A DNA stretch of 64,000 nucleotides from Lysobacter sp. cf310 (lineage in GTDB: Bacteria > Pseudomonadota > Gammaproteobacteria > Xanthomonadales > Xanthomonadaceae). How positions within the stretch are numbered: position 1 is the stretch's first letter; the number at the start of each line of letters is the position of its first letter. The position numbers were made by a program, and so were the translations under genes. The stretch covers positions 851,277-915,276 of the forward strand of contig NZ_FOSS01000002.1 in the NCBI RefSeq assembly GCF_900114355.1, given 5' to 3'. This document shows, piece by piece, positions 56,609 to 64,000 of the stretch. Below the pieces are notes generated by a model, which was not told where the DNA came from, did not search any database, and saw only the letters and a program-made list of their open reading frames with translations.

Positions 56609-58051
56609 ATGCCCAACGCCTCGCGCGCCGTCGTCACCGATTGGATGCGGTACGTCGACGACAGCCGCTACCTGTCCGAACTCAGCATTCCCGGCACCCA
56701 CGACAGCGTGACCGCGCTGTACCGCAGCGACATCGGCATGAAAGAGGGCTGGACCCGCTGCCAGGACCTGGATATCGAGGTCCAGCTGCAGCACGGCATC
56801 CGCTTTCTCGACATACGCTTGCGCTACGACAACGCGGTGTCGCCGCCGGTGCTGCGGCTGTGCCACGGCTCGTCGGACATGGAGCGCACGTTCGACTATG
56901 TACTGGGCGCCTGCGAGCGCTTCCTGGCCGCGCACAACTTCGAATGCATCGTGATGTCGGTGAAGAACGAGCAACCGGGCAGTCACGACCAGGCCTTCGC
57001 CGACCTGTTCGCGGCCAGCATCGCCCATTCCGGCAGCCGCGAGTTCTGGCATACCGGCAAGACGGTGCCCAAGCTGGGCGAGGTCAGGCGCAAGATCGTG
57101 CTGCTGCGCCGCTACCAACCCGGCTCGATCGGCATCGACGCCACCTACTGGCCGGACAACTGCCCGTTCCGATATCTCAACGCCGACGGCGTCCTCTTCG
57201 ACGTGCAGGACGAATACAAGGTCTACTCGCACTTCAACCGCGCCAGCAAGTTCGACGTCTACGTCGAGCGGGCCCTGTCGGACGCGGTGCGCGACCCAGA
57301 CAAACGCAAGCTGTTCATCAACTTCGCCAGCGGTACCGGGACGGTCTGGCCGATCACCCTGGCCGAAACCACCAACCCCAAGCTCTACCGGTTCTTTCGC
57401 GCCGCCGCGCCGGGACGCTATGGCATCGTGCCCATGGACTATCCGGAGCAGTTCACCGGCGGCATGTACCACGACTTGATCGCCGCCATCGTCAGCGCCA
57501 ATCCCAGCGAAAGCCTGCGCGACGATGCCATCTACGAACTGCGGCCGCGACTGGCCCTGAACAGCCGCCTGACCGTGCTGGTCGGCGGGCGCGATGTCGG
57601 CATCTCCCAAGCCCTGACCGACCTGCCCCCGCTCTGGCCCGGCATGCCCACCCTGCCCGGCATGGCGCCGATGCCGACCGAAAGCGGGCAGCGCTGGCGC
57701 GTGCACAACGTCGGCGGCGGCTACTACCGCCTGCACGCGCTGAGCGCCCCGGACAAGGCGCTGACGGTGGTTGGCGGCGGCACCGCCGACGGCAGCGCGA
57801 TCGCGATCGAAGCCGTGAACGGCCGCAACGATCAGCTATGGAAGTTCGAGCGCATGGGCGAGGACCCGGACCACCGGCGCCTGGACGCCGGCCTGCTCCG
57901 GATCAGCCCCAAGCACGCGCCACACTCGGTGCTGGACGTGTTCGGCGCTCGCCAGGAGAACGGCAGCCCGGTCAAGCTCTACCACTACTACGACAGCCTC
58001 TCGATCAACAACGCCTACGCGCAACGCTGGGTGCTGGTGCGCGTGGGCTGA
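56609..58051 (+). CDS. Phosphatidylinositol-specific phospholipase C with ricin-type lectin domain
   Basis: A 480-aa protein. Residues 10-300 match the bacterial PI-PLC X domain: the first catalytic His in LSIPGTHDSVT (H31), GIRFLDIRLRYD (D68, R70), then the second His LCHGSSDME (H86). The last 120 residues (RWRVHNVGGGYYRLHALSAP, LWKFERMGEDP, RWVLVRVG) have the Q/K-x-W pattern of a ricin-B-like beta-trefoil, typical for sugar binding. No signal peptide is seen at the N-terminus (MPNASRAVVTDWMRYVDDSR); secretion by another route or a cytosolic role remains open. GGAG lies about 10 nt before the ATG at 56609. Confidence 0.88.
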   Translation: MPNASRAVVTDWMRYVDDSRYLSELSIPGTHDSVTALYRSDIGMKEGWTRCQDLDIEVQLQHGIRFLDIRLRYDNAVSPPVLRLCHGSSDMERTFDYVLGACERFLAAHNFECIVMSVKNEQPGSHDQAFADLFAASIAHSGSREFWHTGKTVPKLGEVRRKIVLLRRYQPGSIGIDATYWPDNCPFRYLNADGVLFDVQDEYKVYSHFNRASKFDVYVERALSDAVRDPDKRKLFINFASGTGTVWPITLAETTNPKLYRFFRAAAPGRYGIVPMDYPEQFTGGMYHDLIAAIVSANPSESLRDDAIYELRPRLALNSRLTVLVGGRDVGISQALTDLPPLWPGMPTLPGMAPMPTESGQRWRVHNVGGGYYRLHALSAPDKALTVVGGGTADGSAIAIEAVNGRNDQLWKFERMGEDPDHRRLDAGLLRISPKHAPHSVLDVFGARQENGSPVKLYHYYDSLSINNAYAQRWVLVRVG

Positions 58052-58151
58052 GGCGCGCCCGGGCGGCCTCCACCATGACAGGCGGTCCCCGCGCGCGCCC
58101 CTGTTGCAGCAGCGAGCCACTGGATGGCCTGCGACGCGGATCAGGGCATGC

Positions 58152-58958
58152 TCAACGTTGGACGAAGGCCTCGAGCATGCGCAGTTCTTCGTCGTCGAAA
58201 CCGGCCGCGCTGCGCGCTTCGAAGTTGAACGGGCCGTAGAGCACGGAGCGCGCGTATTCGGCCAGCAATTCGCGGAAGCGCGGTCCGGGTTCGATGCCGT
58301 CGCGTTCGCAATACCAGCGGAACCAGTGCGAGCCGGCGGCGACGTGCGCGACTTCCTCGCGCAGGATCGTTTCCAGGATCGCGACGGTGGCGGTGTCGCC
58401 CAGCGAACGCAGCTTGACGATCATGCCCGGCGTCACGTCCAGGCCGCGCGCCTCCAGCACGCGCGGCACCAGGGCCATGCGCGCGAGGCCGTCGTGGGCG
58501 GTCTTCTCGGCCATTTCCCACAGCCCGTTATGGGCGTCGAAATCGCCGTAGTCGTAGCCCAGCTCGCGCAGGCGCGCGCGCAGCAGGCTGAAGTGGCGCG
58601 CCTCGTCGTTGGCCACGCTCACCCAGTCGGCGTAGAACCGCGCCGGCAAGCCGCGGAAACGGTAGACCGCATCCCAGGCCAGGTCGATGGCGTTGAATTC
58701 GATGTGCGCGATCGCGTGCACGAACGCCGCGCGCCCCTCCTGGGTGCCGAAGCCGCGCTTGGGCAGGTCGCGCGGATGCACCAGCCAGGGCCGTTCGGGG
58801 CGGCCGGGCATGCGGACCGGCTCCGGCGCCGGCGCGTCGTCCGGCGCGCTCAGCTCGCCGCGCGCATGGGCGGCGGCGGCGGCGAAGGTCGCGGCGACCT
58901 TGTCCTCGGGCGTGGCGGCGTCCAGGCAGGCGCGCGCGGCGTCGAACAGGCTGGGCAT
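58152..58958 (-). CDS. DUF455 ferritin-like protein
   Basis: A 268-aa protein of the DUF455 ferritin-like family. Metal-type residues appear in AAFVHAIAHIEFNAIDLAWD, FYADWVSVANDEARHFSLLR and ETILREEVAHVAAGSHWFRW, the two EXXH-bearing helix pairs of di-iron proteins. The function is unproven; family members are sometimes linked to tRNA or metal-dependent oxidation. The gene lies just downstream of purF on the same strand. Confidence 0.9.
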   Translation of the reverse strand: MPSLFDAARACLDAATPEDKVAATFAAAAAHARGELSAPDDAPAPEPVRMPGRPERPWLVHPRDLPKRGFGTQEGRAAFVHAIAHIEFNAIDLAWDAVYRFRGLPARFYADWVSVANDEARHFSLLRARLRELGYDYGDFDAHNGLWEMAEKTAHDGLARMALVPRVLEARGLDVTPGMIVKLRSLGDTATVAILETILREEVAHVAAGSHWFRWYCERDGIEPGPRFRELLAEYARSVLYGPFNFEARSAAGFDDEELRMLEAFVQR

Positions 58959-58994
58959 GGCTCAGCCGGTCGGAGCAGCAGCGGAAGCGACAGC

Positions 58995-59030
58995 AAATCT
59001 CCCCTGCCCCCCTTTTGCAAAGGGGGGAAA
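58995..59030. repeat. C-run/G-run hairpin element
   Basis: CCCCCCTTT-TGC-AAAGGGGGG (59007-59027) is a 9-bp stem with an AAATCTCCCC lead, between purF and the DUF455 gene. Same plan as 18331-18372. It may act as a weak terminator of the purF operon. Confidence 0.6.
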
Positions 59031-59053
59031 GGCTGGAGCGAAAGCCAGGGGAT

Positions 59054-60523
59054 TCACGAGACCCGGCGGGTCTTCTTGGCGTCGTCGGAGCGCAGCTGCT
59101 GCAGGCGCTCGAAGTAGCCCGTCTCGATCCCGGTCACGTACTCGCCGTTGAAGCAGGACGAATCGAAATGTTCGATGCGGTGCTTCGGGCCCGACACCGC
59201 CTGTTCCAGCGCGTCCAGATCCTGATAGATCAGCCAGTCGCAGCCGAGCAGGGTCTGCACTTCGTCGTCGCTGCGGCCGTGCGCGACCAGTTCGTCGGCC
59301 GAGGGCATGTCGATGCCGTAGATGTTGGGGTAGCGCACCGCGGGCGCAGCCGAGGCCAGATAAACCTTGCGCGCGCCGGCGTCGCGCGCCATCTGCACGA
59401 TCTGCTTGGAGGTGGTGCCGCGCACGATCGAATCGTCGACCAGCAGCACCACCCGGTTGCGGAACTCCAGCGGGATCGGATTGAGCTTGCGGCGCACCGA
59501 CTTCGCGCGCTCGCCCTGGCCCGGCATGATGAAGGTGCGGCCGACGTAGCGGTTCTTGATGAAGCCCTCGCGGTACTTCACGCCCAGCACGTTGGAGATT
59601 TCCAGGGCGGCGTCGCGCGAGGTATCGGGGATCGGGATCACCACGTCGATGTCGTGGTCCGGACGCAGGCGCAGGATCTTCTCGCCCAGGGTCTGGCCCA
59701 TGCGCATGCGCGCCTTGTGCACCGAGACGTCGTCCATCATCGAATCCGGACGCGCGAAATAGACGAACTCGAAGATGCACGGCGCGTGCTGGCGCGGCTC
59801 GGCGCACATCTGGGTGAACAGCTCGCCGCGCGGCGTGACCACGATGCCCTCGCCCGGGCGCACGTCGCGCACGCGCTCGAAGCCCAGCAGGTCCAGCGCC
59901 ACCGACTCCGACGCGATCGCGTACTCGTCCTGGCCGCCGCTGTGGCGCTTGCCCAGCACCAGCGGGCGGATGCCGTTGGGATCGCGGAACGCGACCAGGC
60001 CCAGGCCGAGCACGATCGCGACCACCGCGTAACCGCCGACGCAGCGCCGGTGCACGCCCTCGATGGCCTTGAACGCGGCTTCCGGGGTCAGCGCGCGCTG
60101 CATGTCCAGTTCGTGCGCGAACACGTTGAGCAGCACTTCCGAATCGGATTCGGTGTTGACGTTGCGGCGGTCCTGCTCGAACACGTCGCGGCGCAGCGCG
60201 TCGGTGTTGATCAGGTTGCCGTTGTGGGCCAGGGCGATGCCGAACGGCGAATTCACGTAGAACGGCTGGGCCTCGTCGGAGCCCTCGCTGCCGGCGGTGG
60301 GATAACGGCAATGGCCGATGCCGACCCGGCCATCGAGCAGGCGCATCGCCTTCTCGTCGAACACGTCGCTGACCAGGCCGTTGCCCTTGTGCACGCGCAG
60401 CTTGGCGCCGTCGGCGGTGGCGATGCCCGCCGCGTCCTGGCCGCGATGCTGGAGTACGGTAAGGCCGTCGTAAAGCTGGGCCGCGACGTCGTTGTGGCCG
60501 ACGATGCCAAGTATGCCGCACAT
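59054..60523 (-). CDS. purF: Amidophosphoribosyltransferase
   Basis: A 489-aa enzyme for the first step of purine synthesis. The N-terminal glutaminase has the nucleophile at Cys2 after the initiator Met ([20 protein letters not shown]); [20 protein letters not shown] follows. The PRPP-binding domain carries [20 protein letters not shown]. Start at 60523. It lies 30 bp downstream of cvpA in the classical cvpA-purF pair. Confidence 0.97.
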   Translation of the reverse strand: MCGILGIVGHNDVAAQLYDGLTVLQHRGQDAAGIATADGAKLRVHKGNGLVSDVFDEKAMRLLDGRVGIGHCRYPTAGSEGSDEAQPFYVNSPFGIALAHNGNLINTDALRRDVFEQDRRNVNTESDSEVLLNVFAHELDMQRALTPEAAFKAIEGVHRRCVGGYAVVAIVLGLGLVAFRDPNGIRPLVLGKRHSGGQDEYAIASESVALDLLGFERVRDVRPGEGIVVTPRGELFTQMCAEPRQHAPCIFEFVYFARPDSMMDDVSVHKARMRMGQTLGEKILRLRPDHDIDVVIPIPDTSRDAALEISNVLGVKYREGFIKNRYVGRTFIMPGQGERAKSVRRKLNPIPLEFRNRVVLLVDDSIVRGTTSKQIVQMARDAGARKVYLASAAPAVRYPNIYGIDMPSADELVAHGRSDDEVQTLLGCDWLIYQDLDALEQAVSGPKHRIEHFDSSCFNGEYVTGIETGYFERLQQLRSDDAKKTRRVS

Positions 60524-60553
60524 GATTCTGAGTCCTAAGGCTGTTGCGTGGAG

Positions 60554-61330
60554 TTACATCACGAAGGCTTCGTCCTGCTCGACCGGCATCGGCAGGGCTT
60601 CGTCGCGCTTCGGGCGAGGCGCGACTTCGAGCGGATCGCCCTGCGGCGCATCCTGCGAGGGCGTGCCTCCTGGCAGCGGGTCCTTCAGGCCCGCGCCCTT
60701 GAGCAAGGGCAGCACGCCGGCGTTGAGGATGGGCAGCACGTCCTGGCCGTAAGGCTGGCCGTTGCCACTACCCAGGCCCGGCAGGCCCTGCATGTTCAAG
60801 TCCATCTTGGGCAGCGACGGCATCCAGGCCGGCGCGCCGCCGCTGAAATCCATGGCCCGTCCGGCCCAGTCGGGCATCCAGCTGCGCACCATGCGCGCGC
60901 CGGGCACGAACAGCGGCACCAGCGTCGCCGAGCGCCACTCGCGCCTGTGCGCGAGCGGAGTGAAACCGACCAGCATCACCAGCATGCTCGCGATCAGGGC
61001 GCCGCGCGCGACGCCGACCACGAAGCCCATGGCGCGATCGACCCCGGACAGGCCGGACTCGTGGACCATGCGCTTGGCCACGTAGCCGACGACCCAGACG
61101 GTGACCAGCACGCCCAGGAAACACAGCGCGTAGCCGCCGAACATCTCGCCCAATCCGGGCGCGCCGTTGTCCGACAGCATCAAGGCGGCGCTGCCGCCGA
61201 AACCGAACGCGGCCCAGCCGGCCAGGACCCAGGCGGCCAGCGAGGCGACCACGCCAATGAAACCGCGCATCAGCCCCAACAGCGCCGATATCGCGACCAC
61301 CGCCAGCAGAATCAAGTCGGCGGCGCCCAT
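60554..61330 (-). CDS. cvpA: CvpA-family membrane protein
   Basis: A 258-aa protein with four N-terminal helices (LILLAVVAISALLGLMRGFI, SLAAWVLAGWAAFGFGGSAA, YALCFLGVLVTVWVVGYVAK, RALGFVVGVARGALI-like) and a Pro-rich cytosolic C-terminal tail longer than in E. coli CvpA (162 aa). CvpA is needed for colicin V production and is linked to envelope homeostasis. Located between the SPOR gene and purF, each 12-30 bp apart. Confidence 0.92.
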   Translation of the reverse strand: MGAADLILLAVVAISALLGLMRGFIGVVASLAAWVLAGWAAFGFGGSAALMLSDNGAPGLGEMFGGYALCFLGVLVTVWVVGYVAKRMVHESGLSGVDRAMGFVVGVARGALIASMLVMLVGFTPLAHRREWRSATLVPLFVPGARMVRSWMPDWAGRAMDFSGGAPAWMPSLPKMDLNMQGLPGLGSGNGQPYGQDVLPILNAGVLPLLKGAGLKDPLPGGTPSQDAPQGDPLEVAPRPKRDEALPMPVEQDEAFVM

Positions 61331-61341
61331 CGCGACCTCGC

Positions 61342-62409
61342 TCAGGGATGCGGACGGACGAGGCCGTCGACGCCGATCTTGGCCGCGGCCTGGCTTTTCA
61401 GCTTGTCGGCGTCGGCACGGTTGGCGACCGGACCCAGACGCACGCGGCTGAGCGTGCCCTTGTCGGTCCGGACCTGTTCCACGAAAGCGCTGAACCCGGC
61501 CGCGCGCGCGCGGTCGCGCAGCTTGTTGGCCTCCTCGGCGCTGCCGAACGCGCCCAGCTGCACCGCGAAACCGGTGTTGCTGGCGGCGGGCTTGCTCGGC
61601 GCCGGCGGCGCGACCGCGGGCTTGGCCGTTTCGGCCGCGGGCTTGGCGGCGGCGACCGGCGGCTTGGCCGGCGCGGCGACCGGCTTGGCCGGCTCGGGCT
61701 TGCTCGCGGCGGGCTTGGCCGGCTCCGGCGGCAGCGCGGCCGGCTTGGCGGCGCTGCGGCTGTCGCCCAGCGGTACCGCGGCCGACACGGTCGGGGCGGC
61801 GGCCGCGACCGGCTGCGAGGCCGAGGCGTTGGCGGGCGGCGTGGCGTCGGCGTCCAGGGTCACCACCTTGGCGCTGATGTCGTTGCGCACCTTGGTCGAA
61901 GCCAGGCGCGCGGTTTCGGCGTCCGCGCGCGAGCCGTAGGGCCCGATGCGTACGCGATAGAGGGTGCGGCCGTTGCCCGGCACGGCTTCCTGATACCCCG
62001 GCAGTTGCGCGCCGTGCAGGGCCGCGACCACCCGGTCGGCGTCGCCGCTGCTGGCATAGCTGCCGAAACTCACGGCGAAATCGCCGCCCGCGGTGGCGGC
62101 CGGCATGGCGCCGCTGGCCGCGGTCTTGGCGGCTTCGGCGGCGGTGTCCACGGTCGGCAGGGCCTCGCCCTGGGCGCCAGAGGCGGCCGGCGACAGGCCC
62201 AGGGCACCGCCGTTGGGCGCATCGCCCGGCGTCACCAGCGGCAGTTCGCGGGTTTCGAACTGGCCTTCGGGCTGTTCGGGCAGATTGAGCGGGACATCGG
62301 AGGCGCTGCTTTCCGGCGCCGGCCCCTTGATCAGCATGGGCAGGAAAATCACCGCCAGCGCGACCAACACCGCCGCGCCGATCAGTCGCTGTTTCAGGGC
62401 AGGTTCCAT
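61342..62409 (-). CDS. SPOR-domain protein with two SPOR copies (DedD-like)
   Basis: A 355-aa bitopic protein: one N-terminal membrane helix (LIGAAVLVALAVIFLPMLIK), then two SPOR domains, at about 110-190 (FAVSFGSYASSGDADRVVAA) and 275-350 (FAVQLGAFGSAEEANKLRDR), separated by a Pro/Ala/Lys linker of EPAKPVA-like units. SPOR domains bind denuded septal peptidoglycan, so a cell-division role is expected. E. coli DedD has only one SPOR copy. Twelve bp separate it from cvpA. Confidence 0.9.
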   Translation of the reverse strand: MEPALKQRLIGAAVLVALAVIFLPMLIKGPAPESSASDVPLNLPEQPEGQFETRELPLVTPGDAPNGGALGLSPAASGAQGEALPTVDTAAEAAKTAASGAMPAATAGGDFAVSFGSYASSGDADRVVAALHGAQLPGYQEAVPGNGRTLYRVRIGPYGSRADAETARLASTKVRNDISAKVVTLDADATPPANASASQPVAAAAPTVSAAVPLGDSRSAAKPAALPPEPAKPAASKPEPAKPVAAPAKPPVAAAKPAAETAKPAVAPPAPSKPAASNTGFAVQLGAFGSAEEANKLRDRARAAGFSAFVEQVRTDKGTLSRVRLGPVANRADADKLKSQAAAKIGVDGLVRPHP

Positions 62410-62610
62410 CGCTACTCGATCGCTCGCTGAGTCGGGTGCCGACGCGAATTATAGCGCCGCTTGGCAGTCGAGCCGGCGTTTACGGCACGCATGGCATTCA
62501 GGTAGCGCCCCGCTCGGCCCGCGCGACCGGCCCGATTGCGTCGCCAAGCCCGTCGCAACGGGCTATGCGCATGCGCGGACCGGTCGGCCCGCGCATGCCC
62601 GGGCGTGGGC

Positions 62611-63531
62611 TCAGCCGACCACGCCGCCGTCGCCGCCCTTCTTGTCGCGACGGAAGAAGCTCAGGATCTTGCCGAAGAAGGCGCCGATCACCAGCACCAG
62701 CGGGATCAACAGCTTCTTCAGGCCCAGCAGCAGCGCACCGATCTTGCCGAACAGACCGGCCTTGGCGGCGATGCCGCCGCCGACCAGCGCCGCCAGCCCG
62801 TAGGCCGCGGTCTTGTCGGTGCTGGAGTCGTAATCGGCGTAACGCGCGCCCTGGTCGAACTCGACCGCCGGCAGCAACTGCTGCATGCCGGTGCGGACCT
62901 GGCCGAGCTCGCCCATGCCGGCCACCGCGTTGAGGCTCAGGTAGCCACGACGGCCGAGCACGCGGATGTCGTAGTTGAGGGTGTGGTTCTCGCTGCCCTC
63001 GAAGGCGAGCTCCTTGGCCCAGTACAGCTTCTTGGCGCCGGCATCGTAGTGCGGCGGTTCGGCCCAGCCGACCAGTTCGATGCCGCCGTAGCCGGCTTCG
63101 CGTCGCTCCTTGCTGCCTTCTTTGGCCTCGTCCTTCATGTCCTGCAGCATTTGCGCATAGTCGATCTTGGCCGCGTCCTCGTCGGACACGTAACCCTCGT
63201 CGGCATAGGTCACCACCACCGCCCAGCCCTGGTCGCCCAGCAGGTCGCCGTCGCGCGGCACCACCATGCCCAGCACGTCGGCGTCGGGCGGATTGCCCCA
63301 CAACTGCTCCAGCACCTTGCGCGCGTCGGCCGAGTCCAGGTAGCGGAACTCCTTGCCCAGGTTCAGATGCGCCTGCGCCTTGGCCACGGCGATCTGGCCG
63401 TCGTGATACTTCAGCGACTGCACGACCTGCGCGGTCTGCTGCTCGGCCGCCTTACGCTCGGCGTCCGTCGTTTCCTGGGCATGCGCGCCCGCCGCGACGG
63501 CCATCAGGCCGACCAGCATCCACTTCCACAT
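62611..63531 (-). CDS. DUF2167 membrane protein
   Basis: A 306-aa protein with a signal peptide (residues 1-18) and a DUF2167 body: LKYHDGQIAVAKAQAHLNLG, VVPRDGDLLGDQGWAVVVTY, YAQMLQDMKDEAKEGSKERR and GYLSLNAVAGMGELGQVRTG. It ends with two hydrophobic helices (KKLLIPLVLVIGAFFGKIL) and a basic cytosolic tail. The function is unknown. It sits between folC and the SPOR gene on the same strand; 62410-62610 between it and the SPOR gene shows no gene. Confidence 0.88.
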   Translation of the reverse strand: MWKWMLVGLMAVAAGAHAQETTDAERKAAEQQTAQVVQSLKYHDGQIAVAKAQAHLNLGKEFRYLDSADARKVLEQLWGNPPDADVLGMVVPRDGDLLGDQGWAVVVTYADEGYVSDEDAAKIDYAQMLQDMKDEAKEGSKERREAGYGGIELVGWAEPPHYDAGAKKLYWAKELAFEGSENHTLNYDIRVLGRRGYLSLNAVAGMGELGQVRTGMQQLLPAVEFDQGARYADYDSSTDKTAAYGLAALVGGGIAAKAGLFGKIGALLLGLKKLLIPLVLVIGAFFGKILSFFRRDKKGGDGGVVG

Positions 63532-63653
63532 TCGAATTCCCCATGAGCGGGCGTCCCCACGCCCTCGGCGCTAGTGTCGCCGCTGCGCGCGCGTAACAAC
63601 AAGCCGGAACCCACCGGTTCGGCGCATGACCGACGCAAGTCAGCCGGGCGCGC

Positions 63654-64000
63654 TCACTGCGCGCCGAGGAACGCCAGCGCGGCGGCGGCGGTGTGGAAGG
63701 AGCCGAACACCAGGATGCGGTCGCCGCTTTCGGCGCGCGCGAGTGCGGCGCTCAATGCGGCGGCGACGTCCGGATGACGCTCGCCCTCGCCCGCCGCGCT
63801 GCCTTGCAGACGTTGGGCGAACGCGTCCACGTTGAGGCCGCGCGGGCCGCTGTCGGCCAGCCCGGCCAGATGCCATTCGTCCACGCCTTCGGCCAGCGCC
63901 GCGACCACGCCGGTGGCGTCCTTGTCGGCGAGCGCGGCGAACACCGCGCGCACGCGTCCCGCGCTCGGCGCGGCCGCCAGCCAGGCCGCGAGCTCGCGCG
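63654..64000 (-). CDS. folC: Bifunctional dihydrofolate/folylpolyglutamate synthase, 3' part
   Basis: The last 115 codons or so of a minus-strand gene that begins beyond the right edge. The segment RVRAVFAALADKDATGVVAA and the final RILVFGSFHTAAAALAFLGA are the C-terminal domain of FolC (Mur-ligase type), where the last strand usually reads VFGSFxTVA. It makes dihydrofolate and adds glutamates. Position next to the SPOR/cvpA/purF genes is the usual order in gammaproteobacteria. Confidence 0.88.
   Translation of the reverse strand, partial: RELAAWLAAAPSAGRVRAVFAALADKDATGVVAALAEGVDEWHLAGLADSGPRGLNVDAFAQRLQGSAAGEGERHPDVAAALSAALARAESGDRILVFGSFHTAAAALAFLGAQ

Overview
The window looks like chromosomal DNA of a high-GC gammaproteobacterium of the Lysobacteraceae (Xanthomonadaceae), most likely Lysobacter or a close relative. 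The evidence is the very high GC third-position bias, three large TonB-dependent receptors, an NPP-type phosphodiesterase of the kind known from Xanthomonas, the gene order folC / SPOR protein / cvpA / purF, and many copies of the GGAGCGGCGTAAGCCGC palindrome that is common in these genomes. The species cannot be fixed from the sequence. I see no rRNA, tRNA, CRISPR array, prophage, integrase or insertion sequence.

Layout. 1-8.8 kb: REP pairs, a TfoX-N protein, a TonB receptor, small membrane and VOC-fold proteins, an S41 peptidase and a DoxX protein. 8.9-10.3 kb: RNA helicase dbpA. 10.4-17.7 kb: a lipid and membrane block with an acyl-CoA desaturase, a membrane/SRPBCC protein, an ECF sigma factor with a membrane partner, a small ArsR-type repressor, a three-TM protein, a second desaturase and a GIY-YIG protein. 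17.9-18.5 kb: a hexanucleotide array joined to a conserved 240-bp hairpin module, present again at 43.2-43.8 kb. 18.5-30.8 kb: an enoyl reductase-like oxidoreductase, an S4 RNA-binding protein, a CPBP protease, a CsgG-type lipoprotein-like protein, an AAA ATPase, an orphan LuxR response regulator, a periplasmic alpha-carbonic anhydrase, a MATE pump and an AHSA1 protein. 31-43 kb: histidine utilisation genes (hutU; hutF and hutI divergent) interleaved with a TetR regulator, an NPP phosphodiesterase, a chagasin-like inhibitor, an Ada/AlkA fusion, ogt and a membrane dipeptidase. 44-51.5 kb: ribosomal protein THX and a zinc-homeostasis set (MerC-domain protein, ZnuD-like receptor, Zur), plus a large unknown protein and a MarR/MFS pair. 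51.5-64 kb: gltX, lpxH, another TonB receptor, a PI-PLC, DUF455, purF, cvpA, a double-SPOR protein, DUF2167 and the 3' end of folC.

The most interesting signals are regulatory or structural. (1) A 20-bp AT-rich inverted repeat occurs, 19/20 identical and in the same orientation, in front of both the acyl-CoA desaturase and a small membrane protein, next to a metal-site-less ArsR repressor; this looks like an undescribed lipid regulon. (2) Two copies of a hexamer array plus 240-bp module align without gaps (225/240) and carry compensatory changes in a hairpin, which suggests a structured mobile or RNA element. (3) A Zur-type box lies between merC-like and znuD-like genes. (4) A perfect 8-3-8 palindrome overlaps the start codon of a TetR gene divergent from hutU. 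(5) A short leader with an intrinsic terminator precedes the CsgG-like gene.
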